Shown here: in pieces, positions 45,061-56,500 of the stretch
How the letters are laid out: each line of letters begins with the position of its first letter
Position numbering within the stretch: the stretch's first letter is position 1
DNA from: Emergomyces orientalis
Lineage: Eukaryota; Ascomycota; Eurotiomycetes; Onygenales; Ajellomycetaceae
Length of the DNA: 64,000 nt
Assembly: GCA_002110485.1 (NCBI GenBank)
Contig: MOWL01000045.1
Span: 186,001 to 250,000, forward strand
Direction: 5' to 3'
Made by a program: the position numbers and the translations under genes
Notes under the pieces: model-generated
The model's input: the letters and a program-made list of their open reading frames with translations, nothing else
What the model was told of the DNA's origin: nothing
The model's database searches: none

Positions 45061-48000
45061 GGGGAACCAAAATTGAATTTAAATATGTATAGGAAGTTGA
45101 AACTCGTGATTTGGTCTCTCTAGGGGAGGGGGAGGCAAGAAAGGAACGAAAAGTCGTGGCCGTAGAAATTGCAAATGTTTCTCTCTAAGGAGAGTGAGAA
45201 TGGCTATCGATATAGATTCGGGGTAAGTCGCATTCTGCAGCAGGAGCCGTCCTTTGTGTTGTCTGCGCAAGGGGCAATTCGATATGGGTAGTAAAGAATA
45301 TGAAAAGGAGGTCAGACACTCGAAAAAAAGCTTTTCCGTCGATCTGCAACTTTCGTAGTGCCGTTAAAATAAGGGGAGGCAGATAGCGCGAACAATAGTG
45401 CAGACACGAGCCCCAGCGGAGGACCCAGTGGACAAGGGGCTAGCCACAAAGGAAATAAAAGTGAGCGTAAGTGTACTCCGTTAAAACGGTATTCAATACA
45501 GCCAGAAGGATAAGAAAGAAGAAGAAGAAAGAATAGGATAGGAATGAAATGAAAGACGGAGAGAGAGAAAGGGGATAACAAAAGAGAGAAGAGAGAGAGA
45601 GAACAGAGGTGAGTTTGGTGGTTGAGAAGTCGGAGTGGAGTGGAGTGGAGTAGGAGGAGACACAAAAGAAACGAGAGAAAAGAAAAAAATAATAATAAAG
45701 GAGAAAATGCCACAGCCAGTTACAGATTACAGACCTGGGGGGCACCTCCTGAAATGTTTCCAAGGTTTGTTCTTGTGTTTGGCGTCCTCTGGTTGGACAG
45801 AGAACGAAATTAATTCCTTGTCAGAAAAAAGGTGGTGGCGGTGAGAGCAGCTGGCCAATGACAGCTGGACAAAATTTTCAAATTAGCTGTTTTTGGGCTA
45901 GACTAAATATTATTGTTTTAAATCGCAACCTCTGGTTGGTGGATAAACTCCGGCCGCTAGCTTTTTTCTCGAATTTTTTCAGCCCGATTTTTTCATACGC
46001 TAACCGGAAGCGGAAAGGGTGGTGGCGGGTGGTGGGGGCAGCCCTGCAGTGTGGGCCTATCAGATCTCGGGCGGGGAATGTGCCTGGGGAGAGCAGATCA
46101 AGACACCAGAAACCAGATTTGTCGGGATATAACTGTGTTACGGAGTAGTCTGTTCAATGTCCACTACTCCGCAGATATGGGGTAGATAGATAGGGCCTGT
46201 ATATGGGGAGAAGGAGAGCAGGAAAAAGGTTGAGCAGAGTGATAAACCACTCTAGTCCTTTTTCTTCGCCCTTTTATTCCCCATGTCCCTTATGTTGAAT
46301 GCTACCAATTTTATCCCCTCTCGACTGGCCCCATGATCTCATGCATTGACAAGGTAGGTAGGAAGGTAGGTTAGGTATCTGTACGCCCCGCCCCTCCATA
46401 ATCAAGGATCCTGCATAATCGGATCTTTCCCCATGTCCAATTTCCATAATAAGGACTGTGCTCGGAAAAAAAAAAAAATTTCAGTTACATTTTGTTGGCA
46501 AACCGAATTCAAAGACGAAATTTTGGAGGATATGAAAGTAGGTACATACATAGGTACCTAGAGGTAGGTAAATTATCTACGAAATAGAAATATGGTAGGT
46601 TAGACTCAAACAAGAAGAACGGGAGACAAGTTCGGTTTTGAAATGTGGTTTGTGGCAAACTCAAGGTGGGCGGATAAAAAATGTAAAAAAAAATAATAAA
46701 AAAACATATATATACACCAAAACAAAACCCCTCTCCTATCGTCCTGGCGGGATTTGGGAACAGGCCGGTCAACGTCAACACGTACAAAAAAAACATAACG
46801 TATGTTAATGTTGCTGGACAATCAATCCATCTAGTTATGGTACACATACACGTTATTCATGTGCATCTACGGATTACATCGAATCCATATCGTAGCAATT
46901 CGCAGCTGTGAAGAGAAACCCGGCAGAGGTGGGAAAGATGGCCCCGAAAAGTATTATACCTCAATATATATATATATATTTTGCCTTCATACCGTAGCCT
47001 TGATGTGTGTGTGGTCGGCCCAAGGATAGTCCACAGCGAACACTTTGCACCTCGCCGCCCTATACTTTTTTAACTTTTTGTTCACCAAAAAAAAATCCTC
47101 TACATGATACCCGATACTCTTGCAGCCCCCTCCACACCTTTTCTTCTAAATCCTTGCTTTGCTGATTCCGCTACTATAGCGGATGATGAGGGGTTCGGGG
47201 AATAGTGAGAGGTGGCGGTAAAGCATAGAGAAGCAGGTCACAATACAGATGAGTTAACTCACTATCCTTCTCACAGGTTCAGGGAATCCGATTGGGTAGC
47301 TATGTCAAGCAGTAAAATAAATTTAGTGAAATACAGGACTTATGTAGTATGTCACTAGGTAGTAACTTAGTTGTCGAATCGAGTCAGTTGGGGATGATGG
47401 GGTCAGGTCCATGTTGTGAGACTGGCTGCTGTGTGTTGCTATACATATCTACAAAGCGCCTGGCAAGTGAGTATGAAAATGCCTACCGAGGTACGGATTG
47501 GTGCAGACTGGACCTTGCTTCTCGTACTACCTTTCCTAGGGGGCGGGGCCGGGGGGGAGGGGGGAGGGGGGCAAGCAGTTGCACATTCCACTGTAAGTCA
47601 GTGATGCCAGTCGGTATTACAGGTACATACTGTAAGAAGTGATGATATTGGTCGAATTAGATGTATGTCGGGGGCTGGCAGGTGTGTGTGCTTTTATAGC
47701 TTTGATTACTTTTGAAAGATTAAGAGGGAGTATTCATGGATATGCCCGCGTGCTGTTAATTATCTTTGCCTGGTTGGTGGGGAATGAAAATGACATTGTT
47801 TGGGGGGGGGGGGTGTTCGCTTTTATATATCTGTATAGTTATTTAATTTATTTCTAGTTAAAAATTCACATTTGCTTATTTCGGGTGGGAAAATGTGAGA
47901 AGCAGAGATAGAGAGGCGTGTGCCAGGGAGAGGTGGTGCGGGGGTGGCAGAGCGGACAACAGATTCTCCAAAGTAGGCGCATAATCTCGGCGGAGAGGCT

Positions 48001-48100
48001 GAAGAGGTTCCTTTATTCATGTGTGCATTATGTAGATGCATAATGCGCATTCCCGTCTTCATTAATCAAAATAAATATCAATCCTTTCAACTGGCGTCAT
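45061..48100. other. long intergenic region
   Basis: Upstream of the F-box/WD40 gene. (GA)n-rich tract near 45541-45605, GGAGT repeats at about 45634-45650, GGTA-type repeats near 46352-46375 and 46540-46570, (TA)n near 46962-46979, and G-runs near 47541-47570 and 47802-47812. No gene recognised. Confidence 0.5.
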
Positions 48101-48109
48101 CCATCGCGA

Positions 48110-49420
48110 GCTCAATGTCAATTACCACACCCCCAAGCCGCCGCCCCCTTCAGCGCACAATAACGACACTCCCCATGAACCTGCAAATACGTACTCTCCA
48201 CAAACCGACCCCCATTCACCACAATCAGCGGCAAATCAGCAGTCGCCTAATGCAAGTGCAGCGCGTCATGAATCACAGCAACCTCCGAATCCGTCCGGCC
48301 GCTGACAATCGCGCGGTCCTGAACGAGCATCCCCTGGAGCCGTCTTCTACGGGTATTACTGTGTTCGAGCAATTTTTAGGATCGGGATCATTGTCACAGC
48401 CTTGAGGTTGACCGATGAGGCCCGCAGCGCACCAGCTCCAGTGCCATTCAATTTGACGTATGGACGTTTGTCGTCGCCGTTATCATCATTATCGCTGTCG
48501 TCCAGGAGGTACACCCTTAGTCTTCTATGCTGCGACTCCTTGTACTGCCAACAGGCATTCCCATGCACATCTCTCCTGAACATGCGCCTCTGCGACGGAA
48601 GCATTTCATCTTTCACCATATCAAGCGCGAACTCCTTGAACATATTCCGACTCTTCTGTGTAGCTGGCCGATGCGCAAGTGCTGCCGCGCGCCCCGTTGC
48701 CATGTATATCGGCTCACCTTCCTCCACCTTTCAAACCACGCGCAAGCGCCACGCTCAAGTCCCACATCTCGTCCACAGGATATGGATGCGTAAAGACCGG
48801 CTTATCCCCGCGCATCGTGCCCACCTGCACACAGCCCTCCGGCGCCCTCAGGCTGGCACCGGTTGACTTCAAATTCACCAAAAGCGCCCATCAGGCAATC
48901 GATGCGTGAAGCGCGAGAGATTTTCTACACCCAACTCAGCGGCAGAGTAGCTCCTAGCAACCTGCTCGTAAACGCTAGCATTCGCAATAATTTCCAGAAA
49001 GTCAAGGAGGCCCAGCTCGGAAATGCCGCAGGCGCTGCGCGAGGCAGAGAGCACGCAGGGCGATGCCGCCCGAGAGGCCACCGGGGCCGTGCAAGGATTT
49101 TTTTCTCAACAGCCTATGCAGTGTTCGCCGATGCCCGTAGGTAGTTTTTCATCAGTGTAGAATAGATTATATTCGGCATTTTATAGGACATTTTGCTGGA
49201 GGTACTCTAGCGAGTTGGTACCCAGGCGTTGGCGGAGCGCTAGCGGAGGGATTCATGATTATCTTTGCCTTTGCCCTCTGTTTGTTGGGGATCGTTCAGG
49301 TTTAGCTGGACAGATTGCTGAAGGGTCCATCTGATGGGTGCGAGCTGGGTGGTTTTCCACTGCAAGTAGCCGCGTGTGAAGGCAATTTTTGAGCCGTCCA
49401 TGGATATTGGCATACTTAAA
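48110..49420 (-). pseudogene. decayed minus-strand coding relic, family unknown
   Basis: Protein-like pieces follow each other in different frames with stops between. From the 5' side: FQVDRRTLLSMPISMDGSKI and LQWKTTQLAPIRWTLQQSVQ (about 49430-49260); RLGTNSLEYLQQNVL; HGPGGLSGGIALRALCLAQR; LLDFLEIIANASVYEQVARS and ENLSRFTHRLPDGRFW (to 48875); VGTMRGDKPVFTHPYPVDEM; FKEFALDMVKDEMLPSQRRM and KRPYVKLNGTGAGALRASSV (to 48356); and RLQGMLVQDRAIVSGRTDSE then LPLIVVNGGRFVESTYLQVH (to about 48110). Codon-like composition persists through the breaks. I do not recognise the family. One or two breaks could be introns, but in-frame stops inside otherwise sensible stretches favour a pseudogene. Confidence 0.5.
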
Positions 49421-49439
49421 AGTGTTCTGCGATCAACTT

Positions 49440-50463
49440 GAAATACGTGAGCTATTACACAGACTCGTTCAACTTAGCACCAGAGTTCGTCCAAATACTA
49501 ATCTGGCAACCGCTTCAAGGCGGGCCCGTAGACACATTGCTTGTCTCATTTTCGGATCTCTTCAATCCCCAAACTTTTGCGAGGTATTTCGTCCGTCCAG
49601 CGCGACTTCGCATTGGGAGCTGACAATGTTGCTCCGTATTGACATTTATGGCGGATCATAGTGGCTGAACTTCGTTGTCTTGGTGCAATCTGGAGGCCAA
49701 ATGGAAGCCTCATGACACTCCAAACGAAGCCAGGCTGTTTCAACTGCCTCATTCTGCTGCTAAAGTGGTTATGTAGTTTGCTTGGTATCAGCCTGGGCCC
49801 GGTAGTTCACGATAACAGAGGAGTTGTGTTTCTATCCAGCTATCCAATGCTGGCCGGTGCGTGCTCATCCTGGTTTCTCCAACCGATCGGCAACTGCTTT
49901 TGACAATCCTCTCAATTTGTCGGCTTTTGAAATTGAGACTTCCCACCAATGGACGGCTGGGGATTGGTGCCTTAGCAGAAGCTTTTGGGTTTGTTAGCGG
50001 GAGATCATGATGGTGGGGGTTTTAGAAGTGGGCCAGTGTAAGAGGGACAATCACCCGGAGAATATAAACAACGGCATAGAAACCGCAATTTCACTGCAAT
50101 TAGTGTCCCCCTTAAAGTTCTGCCAGATTATATAAACCAAAGGGAAGGGAAGCAAATTTCAAAAAGATACAGCTTTTACGGAAGTTAGCCTCATTGTGCT
50201 GCTGTATGCTTTTTTGATACTTCCCCCACACATGAAATTACCCACTGAGACCATTCTCTATGTAATCCGCTGTATATATGTACATAAGTCCATATGAGTT
50301 GCTGTATCACTCTGTAGTCTCCCTCTACTTGTTTTTCTTATTCTTCTCGTCTTCCTACTTTTTAGCTCCCCTCGTTTCCCATCCTAATTGGCTCTTTCCA
50401 TCGTTGCTCGTTCAGCGTGAAGCTCGGGCTATATACATCCATCCACCCCTGATTTTAGCAAAC
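49440..50463. other. intergenic upstream of the oxidoreductase gene
   Basis: No gene seen. May include the 5' extension of the minus-strand relic (about 49440-49750), where RTKYLAKVW- and KSRWTDEIP-like pieces occur in clashing frames. The promoter of the Gfo/Idh/MocA gene lies in the last few hundred bases, with a T/C-rich stretch around 50310-50380. Confidence 0.4.
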
Positions 50464-52245
50464 ATGGGCCTTCCAGATGTTCTGATGGTGAGTCTGATCT
50501 CTTTAATCCCTAAATAAGGTAATTGAATGAGAAAATAATACCTGACTCCAGACCTTTGCCGCAGGTGGGAACCGGAGAATACACCACTGGCTTCGTGGAC
50601 CATGGCGGATCCGGTTCAGACAAGAAAGTTGGAGTCGTGGGCCTTACCCTTTTTGATCTACGCAGGAGAGGTAAAGTCGGCAATCTGAGCATGGTGGGTG
50701 TGTCCGGGGCCAAGTTTCCCGCTATTAGTGAGTTTACTTTTGTGCAAATTTATTCAGTCGTTTCTACATCAAATTCAGGTGGACGCTATAAATGATATCG
50801 AACATCATCAATCAACTGCTTAAACTAAGAACACATGAAAATAGAACAACACCTCCAAAAAAACATCTCCCAAGTCTACAACAACCTAGACGTTTCCTTC
50901 CAATCCTTCCCCTCTGACGACCAAGTGGACCCAAATGCCTACAAAATAGCCATCGACGCGCTTCCCCCCGGTTCCGCAATAACAGTTTTCACCCCGGACA
51001 CCACCCACTATCCCATTGCCCTGTACGCCATCCAGCGCAAGATCCACGTCCTGATCACCAAGCCCGCCACGAAGCTTTTGACAGACCACCTCCACCTCCT
51101 CGACGAATCACGCAAGCACGGCGTCTTCGTCTTCGTCGAGCACCACAAGCGTTTCGACCCAGCCTACTCCGACGCACGCGCCAAGGCACACTTTTTGGGC
51201 GATTTCAACTACTTCTACAGCTACATGAGCCAGCCGAAGAGTCAGTTGGAGACGTTCAAGGCCTGGGCGGGCCGGGATAGTGATATCTCGTATTATTTGA
51301 ATTCGCACCATGTGGATATCTGTGAGAGCATGGTGCCGGATTATGCGCCGGTGAAGGTGACGGCGATGGCGTCGAAGGGTACAGCAGTGGAGCTGGGCTG
51401 TGTACCCGAGACGGAGGATACGATTACTCTGCTGGTGGAGTGGAGGAAGAAGGGCGAGCCGAACAAGATTGCCACGGGGGTTTATACGGCGAGCTGGACG
51501 GCACCGCAGACGGCTGGGGTTCATTCGAATCAGTATTTTCATTGTATGTACGGGCCCGGATGGAGGGATTTGCCTTCTCGGCCCCCATCTTTCACTTTTT
51601 TCATATCCTTATATATTCACGCTTTTTGGGGGCAAGAGCTTTTGCTGCTGGCGAGACAGGGCTGACAGCATGCGAAAACTTTAGGGATGGGCTCGAAAGG
51701 TGAAATCCGAATCGATCAAGCCAAGCGTGGCTATGATGTGACAGATGATAAGCAGGGTAATGTCGCCTGGATAAATCCGTAAGTTCCACATTTTTTATTC
51801 CCCCCAAACACATCCCGCACCTGAAGCATATCTTGCCTCCACTCAGATAATAAACTTTCTGCAAATATCCCATAGCACCCCACAAGACAACCTCATCAAC
51901 AAAAAATAAAAAATCTAAAAAAATAACCCAACGAATTACCAAACCAAGCCAATCATTTTCTTTCTAACTCCCCTCCACAGTTTCTACATGCGTTATGCCC
52001 CAGACGAAGAAGGTAACTTCGGCGGCCAGACAGGCTATGGTTATATCAGCTTTGAGAAATTTGTCGATGCAGTGAGCGCTCTTAACGAAAGACGCGTGAC
52101 GCTCGATGAACTGGATAAGCGTGGGCTACCGACCCTAAAGAATACGATGGCCACAACGGCAATTTTGGAGGCCGGGAGAGTCTCGCTAGATGAAAAGCGG
52201 GCCGTTGAGATTGAGAGGTTGGGGGAATCTTGGCGATTGAAGTGA
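50464..52245 (+). CDS. Gfo/Idh/MocA-family NAD(P)-dependent oxidoreductase
   Basis: Exons 50464-50487, 50565-50727, 50830-51543, 51685-51778 and 51981-52245 encode 419 aa; every junction keeps phase. The N-terminus MGLPDVLMVGTGEYTTGFVD is the dinucleotide-binding GxGxxxxG loop. The usual EKP motif is present as ITKPATK with Lys140. The C-terminal alpha/beta domain includes YYLNSHHVDICESMVPDYA, where the HH pair sits near the expected catalytic His. Exon 4 gives HWMGSKGEIRIDQAKRGYDV and exon 5 FYMRYAPDEEGNFGGQTGYG. The tail ERLGESWRLK ends at TGA 52245. The family acts on sugars, inositols and sugar acids. A D-galacturonate- or related sugar-reductase role is possible, but I cannot assign a substrate. 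Exon 1 is only eight codons. Confidence 0.88.
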
Positions 52246-54016
52246 GGTGAAATGTTACCTGTTGGGGGATATTAGGTTGTAAAGGGGAGGAAGATATATC
52301 ACGTACCGTGCTAGGGATTTGTCCCTTTTTTTTTCTTCCAGCGCACAGATGCTTTATGCGTTATTTACTCTTTTTTCGTTTCGTACTTGGAAGGTTGTTT
52401 ATTGTGAGAGGTGGAAAGATGCTTGGGGCAAGATAATATATCCTCGAATGCGAGTATGCATTGGATGAAATCAAGATGGGAAGTTGGGATAGTAGATTCA
52501 ATGATTTAATCACAAGAAAAGACCGGAGAAGACGGGTAATAACGAGGGAAAATTAAAAAAATAAATAATAAAAAAGAGAACGAAATTAAACTTACAAGAT
52601 TGTAAGGTAGCGGTTAACGTACTACAGCCCGCCATCAAAATGTAGGACAGGGCTGTACGGTTATGGTAATGGCATTTTTGAGATTTCTCTTAGAACGGGA
52701 ACCGCGCTATGAAAAGAATTTTTGTTTTGTTTTTTTTTCTGACGCTTGCAATCCATTTCATAAAAATGAGTTGCGAGGTGGGTGGTTGGTATAGAATAAC
52801 ATGGAAATTCATGAGATTCCGTTATCCCCCTTGTTCCATATTTTATGGGTCCCGGGGTTCATATTACAAACGGACATTATACGTCCGAGTGCAATTTTTT
52901 GTGGCTAAGCAATTCTAAATAGATGGAGTAGGTTACTAAAGAGTAAACAAGGGGAGATATACACGACTTTAGGGGCTGTACGATCATTGAAAATTAACTT
53001 ACGCACAACCACAAAGTCGTAGATCCAATAATGTAATCATATATTGGATCCGGTTACTTTTACTTTTAGTATGATATATATTAGTTTTCGTACACAGATA
53101 AGTATGGCAGCAGGAACGGGAAGTATAATTAAAAGTTGTGTTGACTTACTTGTCCGGTGGACAACTGATTTTTTTTTGGGGGTTTTTTTGATTTGCTGCA
53201 AAATGTAAGCCTCGAGATATAGAACATTAGAGAGTGCAGAGCTCCTTTGAACTAACAAACGAAGCTTAAAAAAATCTTGCTGAATGAAGCAGAACTGCAT
53301 TAATTTTTTGAGAGTGTCATGTTGTTTAGAAGGCTCAAAAACTTACGTTCAAACGTGAACACCTGGAAGAAGATCATGAGATGTTCAATTGGTTTTTTCT
53401 GGGAAGAATCAGTCCGACATGTTCCATTAACATTGTTATATATATTAGTTTTTCCTGAACTGACGTTTTCAAAACGAATGAGGGGTTTAACCTCAATCGT
53501 AGGGGAGTTCTTTTATTGTCGCTGGAAGGTATATTAGTTTTTTTCTCTTCTTCAGAAAACACCCGATAGTGACGGGAAGATAGCCGTTTTCAGAACTGAC
53601 CTCAACCGCTCGTTATCATATACGACAGCAGAACCAGATCGCGAAAATCCCGAGAACCCAAAGAAAGTATCATTCGACAAACAGAGACCTGGCATATCAT
53701 TTGGCCTTTCTTTTTTATGAGCAGGAAGCACCGGGAAAGCTTTCTGGTCATAAGGAATAATCGGGGTTCAGCCTGGTAAAGAAGCGGTAACACAAACGGG
53801 GCCACGCGTGCGATCAGTCGTTTGACTTGGGCAGCGTTTGCGCTTGCGTATGCTGTCATTTCATTCAAACAGCAGTCTTTTAAAGGGTCAGTTAGTTAAT
53901 GTGACACGGCAAAAGAGAGAAAAAAAAGGAACATGATCGATCCAAGGTTGAGAATGGGCCTTGAGGCCCCTAGGAGGAAAATTGAAGGTCATCTATGTTG
54001 TGGACTGATCGGCTAG
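52246..54016. other. intergenic
   Basis: AT-rich spacer with small frames lacking any domain on both strands. No gene supported. Confidence 0.5.
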
Positions 54017-56500
54017 TTGGGAGTTTCGTCGTGTGAAGAATGTAAATTGGTGTTGGAAGTTGGTATGGATTCTTATCACGTGAAATTGGCGACGTCACGA
54101 TTACATAATACCCTTATATTTCCAAAGAACTGCGCCGCCATGAGCGCCACACATCAGCCACAGCTTGCGAGTTGCGCCATTGGCGGATCTGACCAGGGCA
54201 TTGCAAAAGGGCGAAAAATGAAAAAAAATAGCCAGCCACAACCCCCGGATCGGACTGCAGGCGATATCATAATCTGGATCCTGGAACCATCCGCTCGGAT
54301 TTGCCGCAAGGAAGGTTTTTATAGTTTACGACCCCGTACTTTATCATTACTCAGTTATATACCTGATATTATTGCTGGCATGTGGCATGTGGGCCGCCCA
54401 AAATTTTCACGGCATACGCATGCAATCTTCCAAGGCACATTCACACAATATATTCGGGTGGAGAAAAGTTATGCCGTCCCTCTGGAAGGCGTGGTGATGA
54501 TCAGAGACATCTTCTGTCATATGGAAGTCGCCTTTTTCTCCCGCTGTCGTCGGGCTGTGTAAAGTTAGGGGGTGATGGTTGTAGATATCACTTCAGAGCG
54601 AGCTATTCAATAGAAATTTCGGTCGGTATTTGCCCTTTAGACCATCGATTCCGGGCAGAAATTTGTGTTTGTAACTTAGTTTATCTTTTTGAAGCCTGGC
54701 CTGCAAGGGAGAAACTTCCAAGAAGTTCTCATTTTTATTTTGTCATCCCTAAGACAGTCCTCGTTTTACTAAGACGAGGTTCGCCATGACACCATTTTTA
54801 GAGACGTTTTGACTGGGGGAGCTAATACGTGACGGTTAAAGGTGTTAAGAAGTTCCATGGATTCGTCTCCTCCCAAATTCTCAGCGGCTGTGCTCCTCTG
54901 TGTACGTTGATGGTTAAATGTGATATTGACAGGGTCACCACCTGCCACTCATCAACAGTCACCAAGCGGCTAAACAAGGTTCGAGAGGCACATGGAGGAG
55001 GCGTAGAAACCATAGGCCATAACTTGTGACATGAGTTTCGATTTCACCGTTTCAAGGAAAAATGATGCCCCAAGCAGGGGTTCTACCCCTCCCCAGAATC
55101 CTGGCCCTTGGGGACTGGAGGGAAAAAAAAAAGCAGAAAAAATTCCCTCCGCCATACGACAACATGAGAGCCCAAGCTCCCCTTCCTCCACTCACCTCCG
55201 AGAGATGATCCGCCGAGAATACTTACCCACACCAGAACTACCTAGGAAGTTACAAAATGCCTCGCAGATCCTGTTTCGGTTAATTTCACGATGAGGAGAT
55301 GTGAGGAGAAAATGAAGATACCGCCGCCAAGGAGGGCGGTGTAGCATACTGCCAAGCACGGATGAAAAGATATATCCGTGCCAGAAGGATTGAGGCAAAT
55401 GGCATGCTGATACTAAAAGCCTTGCAAATCTATCTGCCTGAAACGCACGTATGGGAAAATAGTTATCTTTATTTTGGATGTAGAATCACTGTTGGGTGTG
55501 CGAAAACAGTGTAACCACCACCAAGGGGGATGTTGGAGTTTATATGCATAGTTTGTTGACCTCTTTGCCAGTTGTGTGCTGGAGGGTAGCATCACGCCTT
55601 GCCGCAGTTGGAGTGACGAGGGCCCCCACGGCGCCAATCGGCGAGACAAAATACGAACAGGGAGGAGCGCTTAAGAAGGCATCAGGGAGCCTCGGAAGTT
55701 GGAAGGAAGCTTCCAGAGATGATCTGCCGAAGCTACTTGGGTAAGTGGGAAATGTGAAGAAAGAGCGCTTGCAGGAGGTTGCAACAAAGTTGGGGTTAGT
55801 CGGGTCAGACACACTAGTGTTTATTAGGTTAGTATTATTCCATCGAAGCTGCTGTCTGATTGGCCAACAGCGATTGGATACCAGCCGGACCAGGGGTTAC
55901 CGCGGGCCAATCACAGCGGCCAAATAACCTCGCAGCCTCCATGTTTTCTTCCTCCAGAAGAGCTTGTGTAAGAAATCACAGATCACCAAACATGGGCTGC
56001 GGCGCCTACATTGCGACGTTTGCGGTGTCAGCCGGATGGGCGAAAGGCCCGGCGGCCTCGTACTGCTCCCAGCTGGCTTTGGTTGGGCTAGGGTTTTTTT
56101 TTAACAGGGTGGCGCCGTCCAACTCTCCAGGGGATACCAAGATGCACAGCCCCAATGCTCATTCCGCCCGTCCCCACCCCAGCAGCCCGTTGCAGGGAGA
56201 ACCCAAGCCAGGCTGGATGAGAATGAAAATGGTTGGGACAGAAGAACTTCGCCTTCTGTTTGGGTTGCCTTTTGATATTTTATAACCATCATGTATTCGC
56301 CCTGAACATTTCGTGGGCTTTTTTTAATTTCTTATTTTGCGTTCTTATCAATTACATATATTTTTGTTTACAGCTTATCTGATTTTAAACTCCATTTCCC
56401 ACAGCTATTTGGCTACTGACTGATCAACGAGGAGGGAAACAAATTTTTTCTTTTTTTCTTCTTTTCTTTTCTGCCTGCGGCTTCGTCAGCGACCGCACCC
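54017..56500. other. intergenic; unsupported frames up to 181 codons
   Basis: A 181-codon plus-strand frame at 54017-54562 starts at a TTG and has no recognisable motif. Other frames (55031-55294, 55496-55744, 55860-56285) look like random composition. The last 250 bases are the likely promoter/leader of the Ca2+ ATPase, with a T/C-rich stretch at about 56440-56475. Confidence 0.45.

Noticed and set aside
54017..54562. 181-codon frame of possible gene length
   Set aside because: Begins at TTG, has no recognisable motif and no splice-supported extension; random composition is as likely.
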